Part shown: piece after piece, positions 1 to 14,829 of the stretch
Position numbering within the stretch: the stretch's first letter is position 1
Layout: the number at the start of each line of letters is the position of its first letter
NCBI GenBank assembly: GCA_013399115.1
Contig: VXAA01002207.1
Span: 150,031 to 214,030, forward strand
Direction: 5' to 3'
DNA from: Anseranas semipalmata
Lineage: Eukaryota > Chordata > Aves > Anseriformes > Anseranatidae
Length of the DNA stretch: 64,000 nucleotides
Notes under the pieces: model-generated
What the model was told of the DNA's origin: nothing
The model's database searches: none
The model's input: the letters and a program-made list of their open reading frames with translations, nothing else
Position numbers and translations under genes: made by a program

Positions 1-1129
1 CTTTATTCTAAAATAGTCTGAAGGACCTGATCCTTACATAAACTTCAGACTAATTTAAGCCTTGAATTTTACCATCTTCTGCAGTTTATTTTGCAATCTA
101 TATCTTGAGTAAAAGATCAAATACTCAAAACAAACTTAACATGACTTGGCAATTGTCCATGGCATTCTGGTTTCTAAGGTAACAACAACATCACTGTTCC
201 TCCTAACAATAAAATACACACATATATAGAAAAAAAAAGATAAAGATGCTATATTTAGTTATGCTTTGCTTATAGTTTTTTTTTTTTTTTTCCGGCTTGT
301 TTCTTATTTCAAAGTGTGTGACATCATAAGTGTTGGGACTTGCTTTGTTATTTGAACCAAGACTTTTTCCATGTACAAGAGAAATGGCACTGGATTTGGA
401 ATATCCTAATGTATCAAGGAGCTTATAAATAAAACCAGGTAAGACGTGTAGACTTGTGAAGGTTTAATTTGAAAGACTGCTGTATCACATGCATTTACAG
501 AAACATACAGTCTGTCTGTGCTTAGAAATGACAAAACTAGACTGTGAAGCAAAAGATGCCAATGGATCTTTCCTGAGTTTCTTCCTCCTTTCCAAACATA
601 CCTGACTAGTCAGAACACTGGATTTCTGTCTCTTGGCTTCAGTACTTTAGACAAGTCCATTACTTAAAAATTCAGGAAGAGACTAGCCACAGAGTAAGAA
701 TTTAGAGTATTAATAGACCTGATTCCTCTGTTGTAACTCATATGAAGTAGAAAATAACTCACTCCAGCTCACGTGAAGAACACAAAGAACAAAGGTCAGC
801 TTTGCTTCCTAGAACACTGCAATGTATTTGCTATAAAAATGAGAGACCAGAAAAATCTTTAGAAACAATTACAGCAAGACTAATTCCATAAATGGACACA
901 GCTAGATTATGTAAAATTTGGAAGGGTAAATTGAAATGCTACAGAATCAGAAGATTTATTAGCTAGGAAGATCACGGTAATTTCACTCAATTCTAGAATG
1001 TTCTAAGTGATCACTTACTTGGACTGCTAGTGAAAATCCAGAGAACAGCAGCAAAGAGAATCCCAGAAAGCAACGCTTTAAAAGACTGGAACAACTATTC
1101 AGTTGAAAGAAATGAAACCTCAAGGTAGA

Positions 1130-1430
1130 GGTATTAGTTTCAGATACCTAAAAGATAGCTCCAAGGAGTCTAATCTGTTCTGTGTATCCAGTGCAGGCAG
1201 TATATGAATGGGATTAACAAGAGCAAAGTATATCTGAAGTTAGGCACTAGGAGAAAGTTTCAGAGTATAGGTTTTAGTTAGGTTTACTGAATCTCCAGAG
1301 GGTTTTTTCACCTCCTCCTTTTTAAGAACAGACTATGACTCCAGAAATTCTGCAAAATATAGCTGATCCTTTCTGATGCTAAACTAGATGGCCTGCTGAG
1401 GTCCCTGCTAACCAACACTCAATGCTCTTC
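1130..1430 (+). mobile_element. Ancient CR1-type LINE 3' end fossil
   Basis: Strongly diverged, but several ordered blocks match the 3' end of old amniote CR1 elements. These are a 'TTAGGCACTAGGAGAAAGTTTC' like block (about 1239-1260), 'GAATCTCCAGAGGGTTTTTT' (about 1289-1310), then 'AAACTAGATGGCCTGCTGAG' (about 1380-1399) with 'GTCCCTGCTAACC' after it. The last block corresponds to the CR1 motif GGACTAGATGACCTCCTGAGGTCCCTTCCAACC. The element is antisense to ANKRD10 and has no coding capacity left. The left boundary is uncertain. Confidence 0.6.
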
Positions 1431-3841
1431 TGGTAGTTCTAATTTACTTGTGTTGCATACAGATGCAATGCAACACAACAAAAACTTAAGAAACAGAAAT
1501 TTCAATATATCCATTTTGAACATAGAGAATAGCTCAGTTCTGTCTAATCTGCTTTAGTTTTCCTGATCCCAGAAGAACAATAAAATAAATCTAAACAAGA
1601 GCAAATTAAAGATATGCAAAGATAAAAAATGACCAAACCAATATGGTGTTGACAGCACCTAATTTAATAAAACATAAACAAATAAATAATTCTACCACTT
1701 AGCAAATGTTATCGAACAGTATCTTTGCTTTGAAAAATGGGCTGTTAGACATAAAAGTGGACTGTAAGATTTACCTGTAAGACAGACTACAGTTAAGTCA
1801 CTGTTTCCCAAAGCAATGTTGATATAAGCTGCAAGAGGCATTTGGAGATGTATGAACTAAGATGCAAGTGCGTAAGGCTACATGTACCAAATTTTGAGAA
1901 AGTTTGTTTCCTGGAAGCAAAAGAAATGAGATCTAAATTTATGTTTGACAGACTTTAAAATGTAATTAACTTGGTAAGATTTTTTTAGATCTCTCCCCTT
2001 CCCACTTCTTAAACACCTTATCCCTAACAGGAAAACAAAAATGTACTTGTCCTAAGGGAGTATTTTAGAAGGATCGCATATGTTTTCAAGGGACTCAAAC
2101 ACACCAGATACAATGTTCTTGATTCTAAGAGTTTAGAAATTTCCCTCTTCAAAATCTGAGTCTGAATTTAACCTATCAATTTCAAGAGAACTCCCTTTGT
2201 CAGTTAGTTAGCAATAAAAGAAAAAAGAGAAAAATATGAAGTTAATCAAATAAAAGGGTATTACAGGGTCTAGGTGACTCTAGAAATTGGCTGGCCAGCT
2301 GCTACTTAAGATAAAACAGTTGTAAAGTTCTCTCCGCTCTCTCTCAGTGGGAATAGTAATTTGAGGAACTCTCCTATACTCAGTTGTCAAATTCTGTGAT
2401 TATTCTGGGACTTTCAAGTCCTTTCAAATTTCAATTAAACTTGCTTGCATTCCAATATTAACAAGAAGGAGAAAAGCAGAAGACAACAGAAATAGCACAA
2501 ACTTTAGGTCTCACTTTCTCAAAAAATAGGCTAGAAAAATAAAAATGACCTACTTCTTTAGCTGCTTTTTCTCACCTTCTCTAGGAAAAACATCTGTCTG
2601 TGGAAACACAAATGGCAGCAAGAGCTAGCCACGCTATACTAGCTCATCATAACAAAATGCAAGTAATCCAAGAAAAAACGGCAAACTCAATTGGCCCTTA
2701 ACAGGTATCACAGTTTTACCAGATTGGAATAGTTTTAGGATATGAATTCATCAAGTTTTCCAAAATACGTAATTAGATAAATAAGAAGCAATGCCATCAC
2801 TGTGAGGATCCTGAGTGCCTCCTAACAGAAAAATACAGTCTAATACAGCCCTTCTAGAAACCCTGAAGTAGAATACTAGAATGAATGAAAAAGCTCGGTC
2901 ATCTACTACACCATTCTTTAAAAGCACTAATCTGAACTTTGAGTAGTACTACCCTGTTGCAGCAGCAGTTACAAGGATCTGTGAATACGTCTATTACTGA
3001 ATCTCACATTACCTCAAATGATGCCAATGTCTGAAAATGAAGCAGCTAGTTCAGCTTAGTCCATAAGCTAAGAATATAAAATCTGTTACTGTAAACAGAT
3101 TTCATTTAGGAATGAGAATAGAAATGGTTCACTGCACTGACCACATGTAAGACATGTAAGGAGTTCAATCTCTTACACGCAATCTATCTCTGTGCCAGTC
3201 CTTGATTATCAACTGCAATTATGTAAACTATCAAGTGAAAAGGAAAAGGAGAAGTAATCGAGAATTCATTTGGCTATTAAGCAGTCTATATAATGACATG
3301 GACTGTGTTGTTAAAAAAAAAAAAAGTAACTCAGAGAGGTAATCACTGTATTTAAGTAAAATGTCAACTACCTCAGTTGATAGAGATGTCCTTTCAAAGA
3401 CACTTCCCTTCATTTCTCATAGCTGTTTACAAAAAGAATTTGACTACATAAAGTGTATTATAACGAAAATAACTTCAAGACTCGGGCTGTGAAAGAAAAG
3501 CAGCAAAAAAAATGTAAACATTTGGACAACATGGATCGAAATACCTCAAAATTTCATGTTTCTTGAAGAACTTTCTTTTCCATCCATCCATGATTTTTTG
3601 TAAGTTAAAAATCCCTTCAGTACTAGTTTTGAGCTGACTATATCCCTAACCTTGAAATAGCTGAAGCGCCAATGAGACTCAGAACACACTATTTGATATT
3701 AAATCTTCAGGCAAGCTGCCCTTTTGATGCTTCTAATCATACTGCAAATATGACAGCTCTATTTCTCTAACTATTACTGAGAATTTAAAACTTAGGAAAA
3801 ACTTAGGAAAATTTAAAACAAGGAAATTTCCTGCAAGATTC

Positions 3842-3844
3842 TTT

Positions 3845-3876
<32 letters not shown>
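3842..3876. repeat. T23-A12 tract (perfect inverted A/T run)
   Basis: Twenty-three T residues directly followed by twelve A residues. The last 12 T and the 12 A form a perfect palindrome. It may be two old poly(A)-tailed insertions back to back, or simple slippage. Confidence 0.8.
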
Positions 3877-3879
<3 letters not shown>

Positions 3880-5235
3880 ACTGCACTTGAAAACAAGTTT
3901 ATGCTTCCTTTCAGGGGTTTTCTCAAAACTAGACTACCTAGATGAAAGACCAGGCAAATAACAAGCTAGATAGACTGGTACTTTCCAAAGATGCTTTTAT
4001 GAAGTATCTACCAGCAAAGAAGGTGTGAAAGGATGGAAGAAAAGAAAATCAGGCTAAGCCTTGAAAAGTTATGTGCATCTTACAGTTAGACTTTTATTAA
4101 ACACTATTCATTGACTCCGTACAGTATTTTCTAAAGGTTGTCCTAATTACCGTCAAACTCCCTCTCTTCTCCAGTAAATAAAGTTGAAAAAAGGCGACAT
4201 CTCTGAAGGGGGTCACTCCAGCTACAGAAACGGGTAGAGATGCTCAGGAAAGCACAATGGAAACTATACCTCAGAAAACATAATTCAGTTTTTTTTTTGG
4301 CACCTACTCCAGACAGGAATACGTATAAAGGGTTGAACTGACAGAAGTGAGAAAAATCTCTGACTTAACCTTACCCAGGACTAAATGCGGTTTTCGGTAA
4401 GTTGTCAAAGTCGATTCATTCTACACTTAGAAAGCACATACCTTGTATCATTTCCAAAGCATTTTGTGTATTTGAAAAAAAACAAATGAGTCCTCTTAAG
4501 ATAACTTGGCAGTATTTCATTTTGATTTATAGTTTATTCATTGTATCTATATAACTTTTATTACTGCAGATAAATTAGAATCATGAATCATGAAGCATGG
4601 TGTTATTTACCCTCAGCCTTCTTTGTAGGCTAAAATCCAGGAGCTGGGAATGATAAAGATGCATTATTTTCCTTGAAGAATGGAAGTCTGAGATGCTAAC
4701 TTCAAAGCAAAAGAAAAAAATACAATTGGAAAGATACATTTGCATACTGTAAAGCTATTATAAATAGAAAAAAAACATGAGAAAAGTTGAAGGAAATCTG
4801 GATGTGAAGTAGATGATCTCGAGGTTCCTTGACAGATTACATTTAACACTTGAATTATTCTGTAGCAACAAGTGTATTATAAATGAACTGAAAACACAGA
4901 CTGTTTATTAAGAGTTAAAACTCTGACTTTTGTATATACATTTATTCACATACCTTTTACAGTGCTTAAACAACACTCTTACAACCCAATTTTTTTCATT
5001 CATCAAGTGATGTCCACAGGCAGTCTTCCAAACTGACTAATCTTGGCATGAAGAGGACTTTTTTTTAAATCTGTTTTTCTCCCTTCAGTTGACATCACAA
5101 CTCCCATTTTAAAGGCCCAGTTCATCTGAGAGTCTTGGTATCAAATTAAAGCAACTATAAAGAGGACACTGTTGAAGCTTTTGCTTAGTTATTTCCTACT
5201 TCTGAAATGCTTTTAAAAGGGCTGTGTGTGTGAAC

Positions 5236-5251
5236 AACAACAATTGTTGTT
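5236..5251. repeat. 16 bp perfect palindrome AACAACAATTGTTGTT
   Basis: A perfect self-complementary sequence centred between 5243 and 5244 in intron 3. No function is implied by the sequence alone. Confidence 0.7.
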
Positions 5252-8200
5252 CAAAAATAAATAACTATCCTGACCAAACAGGATTGGTATAGTTAGAAAC
5301 ACAACATTAACTTTCAATTTAGCTTTAGTTTAGGAATTTTTTATTATCTCAATCTAACCACAATATGTTGTTTTGAGAAGTTCACTAAACAAAAGAAAAA
5401 TCTGAGACAAGCTCTCAGAAAATATGGAAGATAATTCCACTGTGATTAAGCTATAGAAAGTACAAAAAAACCCTTAGAATTGTTTAAATGTATCTTCTTG
5501 TAACAAAGATTTACTTCAAGATAACTTATAAAAATTACTCTTAGAAGGATCTGTAGAAAGATAAAGGCTTGTGCTTCTTACATTGAATTATAAATTACAC
5601 TGAATTCACTTAGAAAAAACTTGATTCCAAGTTGTTCGTATTTTTCATACTTATTGGAGGAAAAGAGCAAGTACTTTTCTGTGTGTCTTTGATATGTACT
5701 ATTTGAGATACTATCTTACACTTATAATGTCACATACCTTGAAAACAAAACAAACGTTTGCTACAAAAAGTCAACATTATATCGATTTTGAAAAAAACAT
5801 TCATATATGTAAAAAAATCCTCTAAATGTAAAATTGTAAATAGTGATTACATCACCTACAGCTTACTGTGTTTTTGTTAATGCCATGCGACAATCTAAGA
5901 AAATAAACCACAGTTTTTGTATATCAATGTAATATCTGTTAAAAAATACTGATCTCAACTTATCTATTGTTAGTTTACAAATAAAAAAAGTAGATAATTG
6001 TAAATTAGGGTAAGCAAAGCATGCAAATCTATAGATTCTATATCTGAATTCCTAGATTAGCATTAAAACCAATCACCGCAACAAATACCTCAACAGTATG
6101 CCTTGTGTGCAGAAAGGAAGCGATACTGAACATTCAATGCCACAACTGTAAGGTTTTCGGAGAAGCACCTGTGGCAGTTTCAGCAGTTTCTATATGGAAT
6201 GCTCCCCCTTTCTAGGATTACTTGAAAAAATCAAGTCAATTCGAATTACGTAGCTGTAAAACATTGACATGTGTAGTTTTCACAGTTTCAGAATCTTCTG
6301 TTTGATTTAAACGGGCAATGGTGCATAAACAGGAAACTTATAATCATAAGGGATCACATATTTGCAGGCAACATTAAGATTAAAAGTTACATCAACATAC
6401 ATAAAGTGCTGTAGCACATTATTCATTATGTAAGCCATTATCATGTGACCACCTTAACAACAAGATACTAAGCCTTTTATGCCTTTAAAGCATTATTACT
6501 TTCATCCTGAAACCAATTTGTCAGTTCTTCACTGAAATCTATATAGAATGGATTAAAATTACCAGTCAACTCATGGCTTCAATTACTTTAAATTTAGTAG
6601 GCTGTATCTCAAAAGAATTAGTAACTATTCCTACACAAAAATTAGCAGATACAAGGATTAAAACAAAAGGAGAAAGAAAAAAAAGAGATCAGAACACGAA
6701 AACGCCCACAGTGAGAAAAGAATTCCTATAAACATCAGTATACTAGTCTAAAATTTCTATAGCAGTGATTTTAAAATACTAAACTTTAAGTGTTTTAACC
6801 CTTTGGTGTCCAAATACAGAAGTTGCAAAACAGTTTTTAAAACTTTTTTCTTTTTTTTTTTTTTAAAGATACCAAGAGAAAAATATTCTTAACTAAACAG
6901 ATGTGTGCCACTGCTGGGGACAAAAATTCATGCTAGAATTACATACTGGGCATCTACAGAAGCACAAGTTGGTGCCAAGTTTTTATTTCACAACAAAACA
7001 TATGGCAGCTGAAATTATTTTAGACTGTTTAAAACAATGGTAGAGACTTTCAGAATATCCTCCAAAATCAAAACAAGGTGAACATATTGGAAAGAAGGAA
7101 GCTCTTCTTTGTGAAGACACTTTTGTCACATCAGTATCAAGGTCCAGAAGAACTATGAAGCTGTAACTAGCTCCTAGACACATTAGACACGTTTGCTCAC
7201 AACTGAGCAAATGCTGGCACAAGGAAGAATTCATTAACCACAGTATGCAACATTAGAAATACTGCAATCATCACCCATCAGATGGTGACTTATTGCTTTG
7301 AGTTCCGATTTAAATGCTTTAAGAAAGACCTCACATAGTGGACTTGGATTTTCAGTATCTCTTGTAAAAATGATTCATATTTCCAAGTAAACTTTTGCCC
7401 GAAGAATATACCACTATGTGACCTTGCCTGCTAGCAGCAATCAACGGCATTTTTAATTTATACTCAATTGCATAAGAAATTATTCCTAAACACAACCCAC
7501 AAAGGTATTAAGGTCTATGTTAACTCTTAAAACGACAGCATGCTTGCAATACAGCGTAACAGAGAAGACCTTCACTATTAAAATGAAAATAAAGATTTCC
7601 TAGATCACTAGCAACAATGAATTTCAAGTAAGCGTATTTTTAGTACTGCAGCCACTCTAAGTCCAAAGACAACAGAAGAGTTACTTAGGCAGCCAACTAT
7701 GAAAATCAGAACTATCACTGCTGCTGCTATTATGTTTCTTGACATAGACCATGATAAAGTTGCTTACAATGAGGAATGCACTAAGGAAAAGTTCAGAGCA
7801 AACTCTGATTTGAAAAGATGAACAGTCTTGTAATGCAGATTCTCTGAAGATGCCTCTGATAGCAAATACAACCACCTTATTTCTCTTGAACGTATAAATT
7901 GAAAAGCAAATGACAACCTAGAACTTGAAAAATTAAGAAAGAAAGCTTCTTTCAAATGGGCTAAATACAGAAGAAAGTTCAAGAGATTTAGTATAAAAAT
8001 CATGGACAGTAAGAGCTTGGGAAAACTAAATAAAAAAGTAAATGAATTTTAAACAGGTACTTTTGTGCTAAAAGGGAAAAAAATCAAGAATGAAAGGACT
8101 AAAGGTATCAGATGGATGCATTATTTTCCAGTAATAAGCGTGGCAAGGGATAAAGTCTTTCCAACTACATAAAATTTTATTTTTTGTGACAGTAACTTGA

Positions 8201-11200
8201 TGCTCTTACTCAAGCAGACAGAAGATCTTTTGGATTAAAAAACTACTGACATGCACAAAACCACTTTAAATGAGCTTCACAGAGTTTTTTCAACTTATTT
8301 TAGGTTGAAGAAAATGTATCTACTATGTATTAGCAACATCTTGCAAAATAGAAGGAAGGAACTGATCTGAAACAGAATAGTAACATTCTCCCTAAGTGAT
8401 AGCTTCCAAAGCTCTTCCATGTCTTGCTAAGCTCCGTGCAATGAAAACACAACTCATAACCTGCAGCACAAGTCACACAAAACCAAACCTTTTCTAACCA
8501 ACCTGAACACGTTCTGGGCCATGCTACAACTGCCTACGCTTTCTCGTCCAGATTCAAAGACACTAGTTGAACTATCATCAACTCAACTGAAAGACCCAAA
8601 CTAGAATAGCAAATGAAACCCAAATCAACACATCTACTACCAGAACACAATTGCAACTTGTTTGCTCTAACAATTCTCCAGTCAAAATGTATCAGCAGAT
8701 CAAGCACAGCATCCATACAGATCATCACCACCATCTATGTCAGGACTAACCATCAGAACCAATCAGACTACTGTATTTGGGAACATGCTGCATCCTTGTT
8801 TCTTCCACTGTATCTAACTTGTGCTCTACCCAAGTTCCACTCAGTAACACTGGCTTCTCCACCTGACTTAACTGCACCCAGTAATAGTTTATTTTACAGA
8901 ATAAACAACCTATCTGAGGGGAAGCTGCACAGTGAATTTAAGCACAGTATCGTATGTAAAGGAAAATCAATCCCAACAACAACAAAAATCCTAACATTCC
9001 TGTCAGAAATCTGAGTTACTAAGACTTAAAAGTCTTGGTAACACCTCATTTTTCTTTATCCAGCTCTTTTAGACTGAAGAAAAGCCAAGAAACCACTGTT
9101 ATAAATCACAAAGGCTTGTCACTAATGACTAAGCTCCCCTATTAAGCTGGACCATATCCTGTGTCCTCCCTTTATGTTCCAGAAAGGTCACAAAATATCA
9201 CTGCTTTAATGAAGAACTTAACTTTACTCATAAAAAGTACAACCTCTCACATTCTTATCTATTTCTGAATTTATTTCAACAAGTACTGTTGTTATTCCAC
9301 CTCCACTAAGAATAATCCACTCTCAAACTGAACAGGAACTATTGAGTTTGCCACAGCTTCCCGTAATTACTCGTAACAGCTGCAACTGTGAAAACTACTC
9401 TTTTCCATCCTGGTTTACTGTAAGACTGAGCCTCTCTCATTTTTTTTTATTTTTATTTTTTGATTTATCAGCTATCCATACATGTATGATCTGCTTCAGT
9501 ATTCCCAAATCTTTCCTTGAAACTAATGCAAACTGCTGCCTTACTTCACGGTCACCAACTCCTACAAACCCCATTAAGTTCTTCTACAACAACAATCAAG
9601 TATTAAACCAAACATGCAAGAAATTAGCAAGCTTTATCTGTAATTATTGTGCAGCAGAATTAGAGTTTCACCACTGAAATGTGCAAAACAGTTTGACTCT
9701 GCCTTTCCATAAGAATTTATATAGGAGGGGAAAGGAAGAAAGAGACCCCAAACCTGTAGCCTCCGTACTGCAGAACTGTAACTACAAGGATACTATGGTG
9801 AAGGCCCTAAAAATGCTTCTGATATACAATGAAAAAAGAACAGCTACATTTTCCTCAACTATACTGCATTGTCTAGTAATGCAACAACTGTAGGTAATCC
9901 AGCAGTTTAACTGCTGAATGGAGAGCAGGCAATCAGGCTTGCAAAAAGAATCATGGATGAAGCAGTCTGAGTTTGAAATGTACCAAACAGATCATATAAA
10001 TATTAACATACTAATTAATGGATAAGAACTATTCTGTTGAAACAGCACCTAACTGCTAGCCCTAAACAAATGATTAGTAAGAACCAGAAGCATTATTCTC
10101 AAGATGGGGTTATAGACCATAAGAAAGTAGGATGTTGCTTTTTCTACACTTAATCAATACCACAGTACAGCTTTGGAAGTAAAAAGATGACACAGTAATG
10201 GCATTTCACATCACAAGTATTGCAACACCACCACAAACTGGCTGCGGTTCTATATTCAAAATTTGGTAGTTAAGTTAGCTAGCTAACAAAAGCAAGCGCA
10301 CGCTAAAAAAGTGCAAGTCTCTGCTAAGTTTTTCAGAAAGCAGGAAGAAACCCAGAAACATGCAGCATTACCTATTTTCCAAGTAGTAAGCGCAACTCAG
10401 CTAACAGTGTATGTCTGAACCCTGAGACCCTTTCAGGAAACAGGCCATGTAAGTGTCCCTGAAAAGGGAACTGACCGAAAAAGTAATGAAGGAATAGCTG
10501 ATTTCTGCTGTTTATGCTCATGAAATCTACACAACATTCTTCTGTCTGTTCACTAAAGAGGACTGAGCTTCAGAAAGTAAAGAATTCTCAAAGTACAAGT
10601 GAGAAGGACAAAAGCTGAGATATCACAGCAGTGGTCATAATTAAAATGTGAAAGATGTCACTTCAAAGAGAAAAGTATGACAAGAATTTCACAATGGGCT
10701 AATCCCAAGGAACTGAAAAAATCTACGTTAGACAGATTTCTGTTGTGGAGGATGGAGAGCAGTTGTGAAGAAAAATGAAATCAAGGATGCTTTTTTATAA
10801 ACATCACAATGCAGTTTATGACACATGAATTTGCAAAGAAGAGTTAAAATTAAGCCACTGTCAAAGAATGAGAGTACAGTTCTTGCTGAAAAACTACATA
10901 CTGGAGATAGGATGTTTCTGGCATTATAGAAGGAGTGAATTTACACATTCAAACGAATGCAAGACAGCTTTAATAAGAAAGTGGCTGCAATGTCTGGCTC
11001 AGCTAGAATTATAACGTCGTGATAAAAATCTGTCATCTAGTAGAAGCAGATATAACGGTATTATTTATTCCAGCATGTCAGTGACTTTCCCCAAACCTGA
11101 CAAACAGAGTATGAGAAATCAGAACGGAAAAGTAACTCTTCAGGGTCTTGCAGCATCCCATCACGGTATACAAAATCATTTTTCCAAAAACCTTAAGACT

Positions 11201-14200
11201 CCTGGCAAGGAAATACGAAGATTTCCTATCCCAATATTCAAGCATCTTGACCAACAAAACTCTGAAGTGAGCCAGTACTTGAGTTCAATTGGATGGATGC
11301 ATACCAAGCCACACCCTGACCTGTAAAGTACATCCCTATCCCAAGAGAATATAGCATTTGAAACTTCTCTCCTATCTCTAAACGAAGTCACTAAGTAATA
11401 AACTGTTCAAATGACAGTTGCTCAAGATTTATCTTCAGAAACAGGTGAACATGATGCACAAATAAACTGCATGGAAACAGACAAGGAACGAGAGAATTAA
11501 GTTCAAATTAGTATAATTAACAGCTGCATCTGCTTACTCTTTTTTTTTTATTCAACAGTATCCAGTGTTTATAGCGGAATTTTATATTTATATATATGCT
11601 GTGATGCAATCTTTGAAACTGTAATATCCAGCATTTAAAAAATAGTGTAAAAGAGCAAAACAAAACATGGCACCAAGAAGGCTTTTCCTCTGTAAATAGC
11701 TGTGGACACTTGTTTGTCACCATTATAAATAATACACAATTAACCATACATAAAAATTGCATTAATTATGCTGTTTCAGTGAAAATCCAGCAGTTATTAT
11801 GGATACTTTAAAAGGTACTATCCACATTAAAAAGTCAGTTACACAGCAAACCTTTTCACTCATATGAGGACATTGTGACCACCTGCTTCCCCCTCTTCAA
11901 GGGTCCATGAATACCATAGTTAGTGGAGCAACCATTTTTATGGCTGTAGGACATACTGTGCACAGAATATGCTTCAGCTAAAATGAGAAGGTAAATACCA
12001 CAAAAAAATCAAAATATTTTCACTAGGGTACAGTTATTATTTTTTAATATTACTAAAAATTTACACAGGAATAGAGACCCAAATTCTCTCTCATCAATTA
12101 GAAAAACAATGCAACAACTTCATGAAATTTAGAGACTGCAACATATTGTATTTCTCTGTAAAAGCAATACACTAACAAGCCTGAAATAAAGTAAACTAGA
12201 ACAATTCAAGTGAGGCAATTACTTTTATCCTTACTGGACTACTGTTAATATTCTTTGGCTTCCAACATAACCAAAAGAGTGAAGTATGAAGGAATAGGGC
12301 AGACATTGATATCAGAGATTACACTAGTCCAAGTTACTTTAACAGCAGTATTTCAATAATCACTCATTAATAGAAAATAGTTTTTTTGCAATATTACACT
12401 AGTGATTACTATTGTTAGTGTAATAATGAAATCTTGGCATCCCTATTCTACTTTCTGAATAAAACTAGGGATGGTGCAATACTCGATGTATACTGATACG
12501 TAAATATCAGGTATAAGTGGTACATCTGACTATTTGAAGTCAAAAGGGATATTCTCTGCTTCTTCACATAACCAGGTTTTGATACCATAACTGTATGAAG
12601 AAATAAAGAAAAAACTGGATTAGAAGATCTAATCTCCATAAAAAGGGCCATGTTCACCATCAGTACAGATCAGCACTTTAGTTCTAAATTAGTGCTTAGT
12701 TCTGTATTTAATAAAACTCTTGCCTTTGTCCTATATAGTCAATTATCATTTCAGTTAAAACATGCTAATTAGAACTAAAAATATATGGTCTATGTCCCTC
12801 TCCTTTTCTTCTAATTGAAGCCACAAAATAAAGGAGACAAAGCTTTCAGAGCACCTAAATTTTCAAGATGCTACAAAAATCAGGAAATCAACATAACCAA
12901 TAGAGACATGGCTCCAGTTTTCAAGCCCAGATGATCTGAAGTTAATCAATGTCAGAAGCATACACATGGATTTGGCCTAATTTAATGTACTGAGCCTGAA
13001 AACTACATTCTGTGGAATAAACCCTCCACCCTAACCAGTCAATTAGCTATCTCGCTCGGGCAACGAGCAGAATTTCACCCACGTCCTCATCCTCTAAATG
13101 AGAAACACGGGTTGCTCCACGAGTCTATTGCATTGACATCACCGATTTTACCGTCTCCTGGATAGGACCTGATAGTTTATTTACCTATAGAAATTGTGAC
13201 AAGTCTATCCTACTGTAACACAGATGGAAATCAAAGTTAGAAAACTGCAAATTCAAGTGATTTCCTGTTCACTAAAACTGCTATAAAACCTATGCTACTT
13301 CTGCTGCAAATAGCTTTGGTCAAAGGCCGGAAACACATACCAAGTTTTTTCGACTATAGCTTGCAAATACAATGTTTAAAAAGCAAAATTCTAAGTATGT
13401 AAATCAATGTTGCAGCCACATCTCCAACCTCAGCCATTCAGCTCCTAATTTTGAAACTCCTATGTATATAACACTTTCTCTTCATTTATATCAGACTCAA
13501 GTCACTCATTTCATGCTGTTTATGCACTTCTGCAACTTCTGATTGGAAACTTTCTGAAAAATCGCAAGATTACACACTAATTGATGATGATAATTAAGGT
13601 TTGCTCAATTCCACAGTAAATTTAAATGCACATTTATCTTAAAACATCTGGAAGTGAGTGCAAAATGTGAATTTATGAATTTATAACTGATTTCATGAAC
13701 TTGTCCATAACTGACCTTGAGAGCTGCATGAGTTACATCAGTATCATTTTTCTATGAAGTAATCTCTTCATATAAAGCAATTTGTTCCTTACTATTAACT
13801 TTAAAGGTTCTGTATCTCCTGAATACTCTATGACACCACTGAAAAAGTTAAATTTTATGGTAGATTTATCAGGGCAGCATTACAAAAACAGTAAGATGGA
13901 AACCAAAGGGTAAAACAAGAAATTAACTACATGATTCTTATTTCACTTACAACTCAATAGTTTCACACTGCAGGTTAAAATACAGTAACTAGTTACCATT
14001 TAAGATAAAAAAGCTAGTTCTAATTAAAACAAATTGCTAAAGTATTTACATTATTATAAGCCATAGAGCTTATACTCAACATTTCTAGGTGAAAACTGCA
14101 TCCATTTTGTCCATGCTGTAAGTTGCAAAAGTTTGTGAGATTTTCTGAATGTTTTTGCAGTACATAAACCTTTAAAGAAAAAAGTTAAGAGGGCAAATAT

Positions 14201-14637
14201 ACACGATATACTAACAAACAGTATTAAACTAACCGCAAAGAGTGTGTGAGATGCTATTTTGCACATGATGTTGCTTTTGCATTGTTTTCTGTATTTATTC
14301 ACCAGTGTAAGGTGTAAATTAATTGTAAAAATAACTACATGCTAGACAAAGTGTATAATTTGGGGCCATCTCACAGAAGCGAGATACATTTTTTAATATA
14401 TCACATATAAATGTAATAGTTATGTAGCACACTGGTATCACTTCGGTCAAATAAACTTTATTTTACTAGACATGCAAAACATCTTGGGCTTTATTACAGT
14501 TGCACGTCTAGCTGTCTTTTAATCATGTGCCTGCTGTTTTGATTTTTCTTTCTGATATTAGTATCTATGTTTACTGGTCTAAGTTAGTCAGCTAAACACA
14601 CAACAATCAACAACAAAAAAAAAAACCACCTCACTTA

Positions 14638-14829
<192 letters not shown>

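Noticed and set aside
4380..4425. Possible minus-strand exon ending at a gtaagg donor (4370s)
   Set aside because: No acceptor in a suitable place and no match to the expected ANKRD10 sequence.
8613..9014. 133-codon plus-strand frame in ANKRD10 intron 3
   Set aside because: No recognisable domain; composition is that of a C- and A-rich intron, and it is antisense to the gene.
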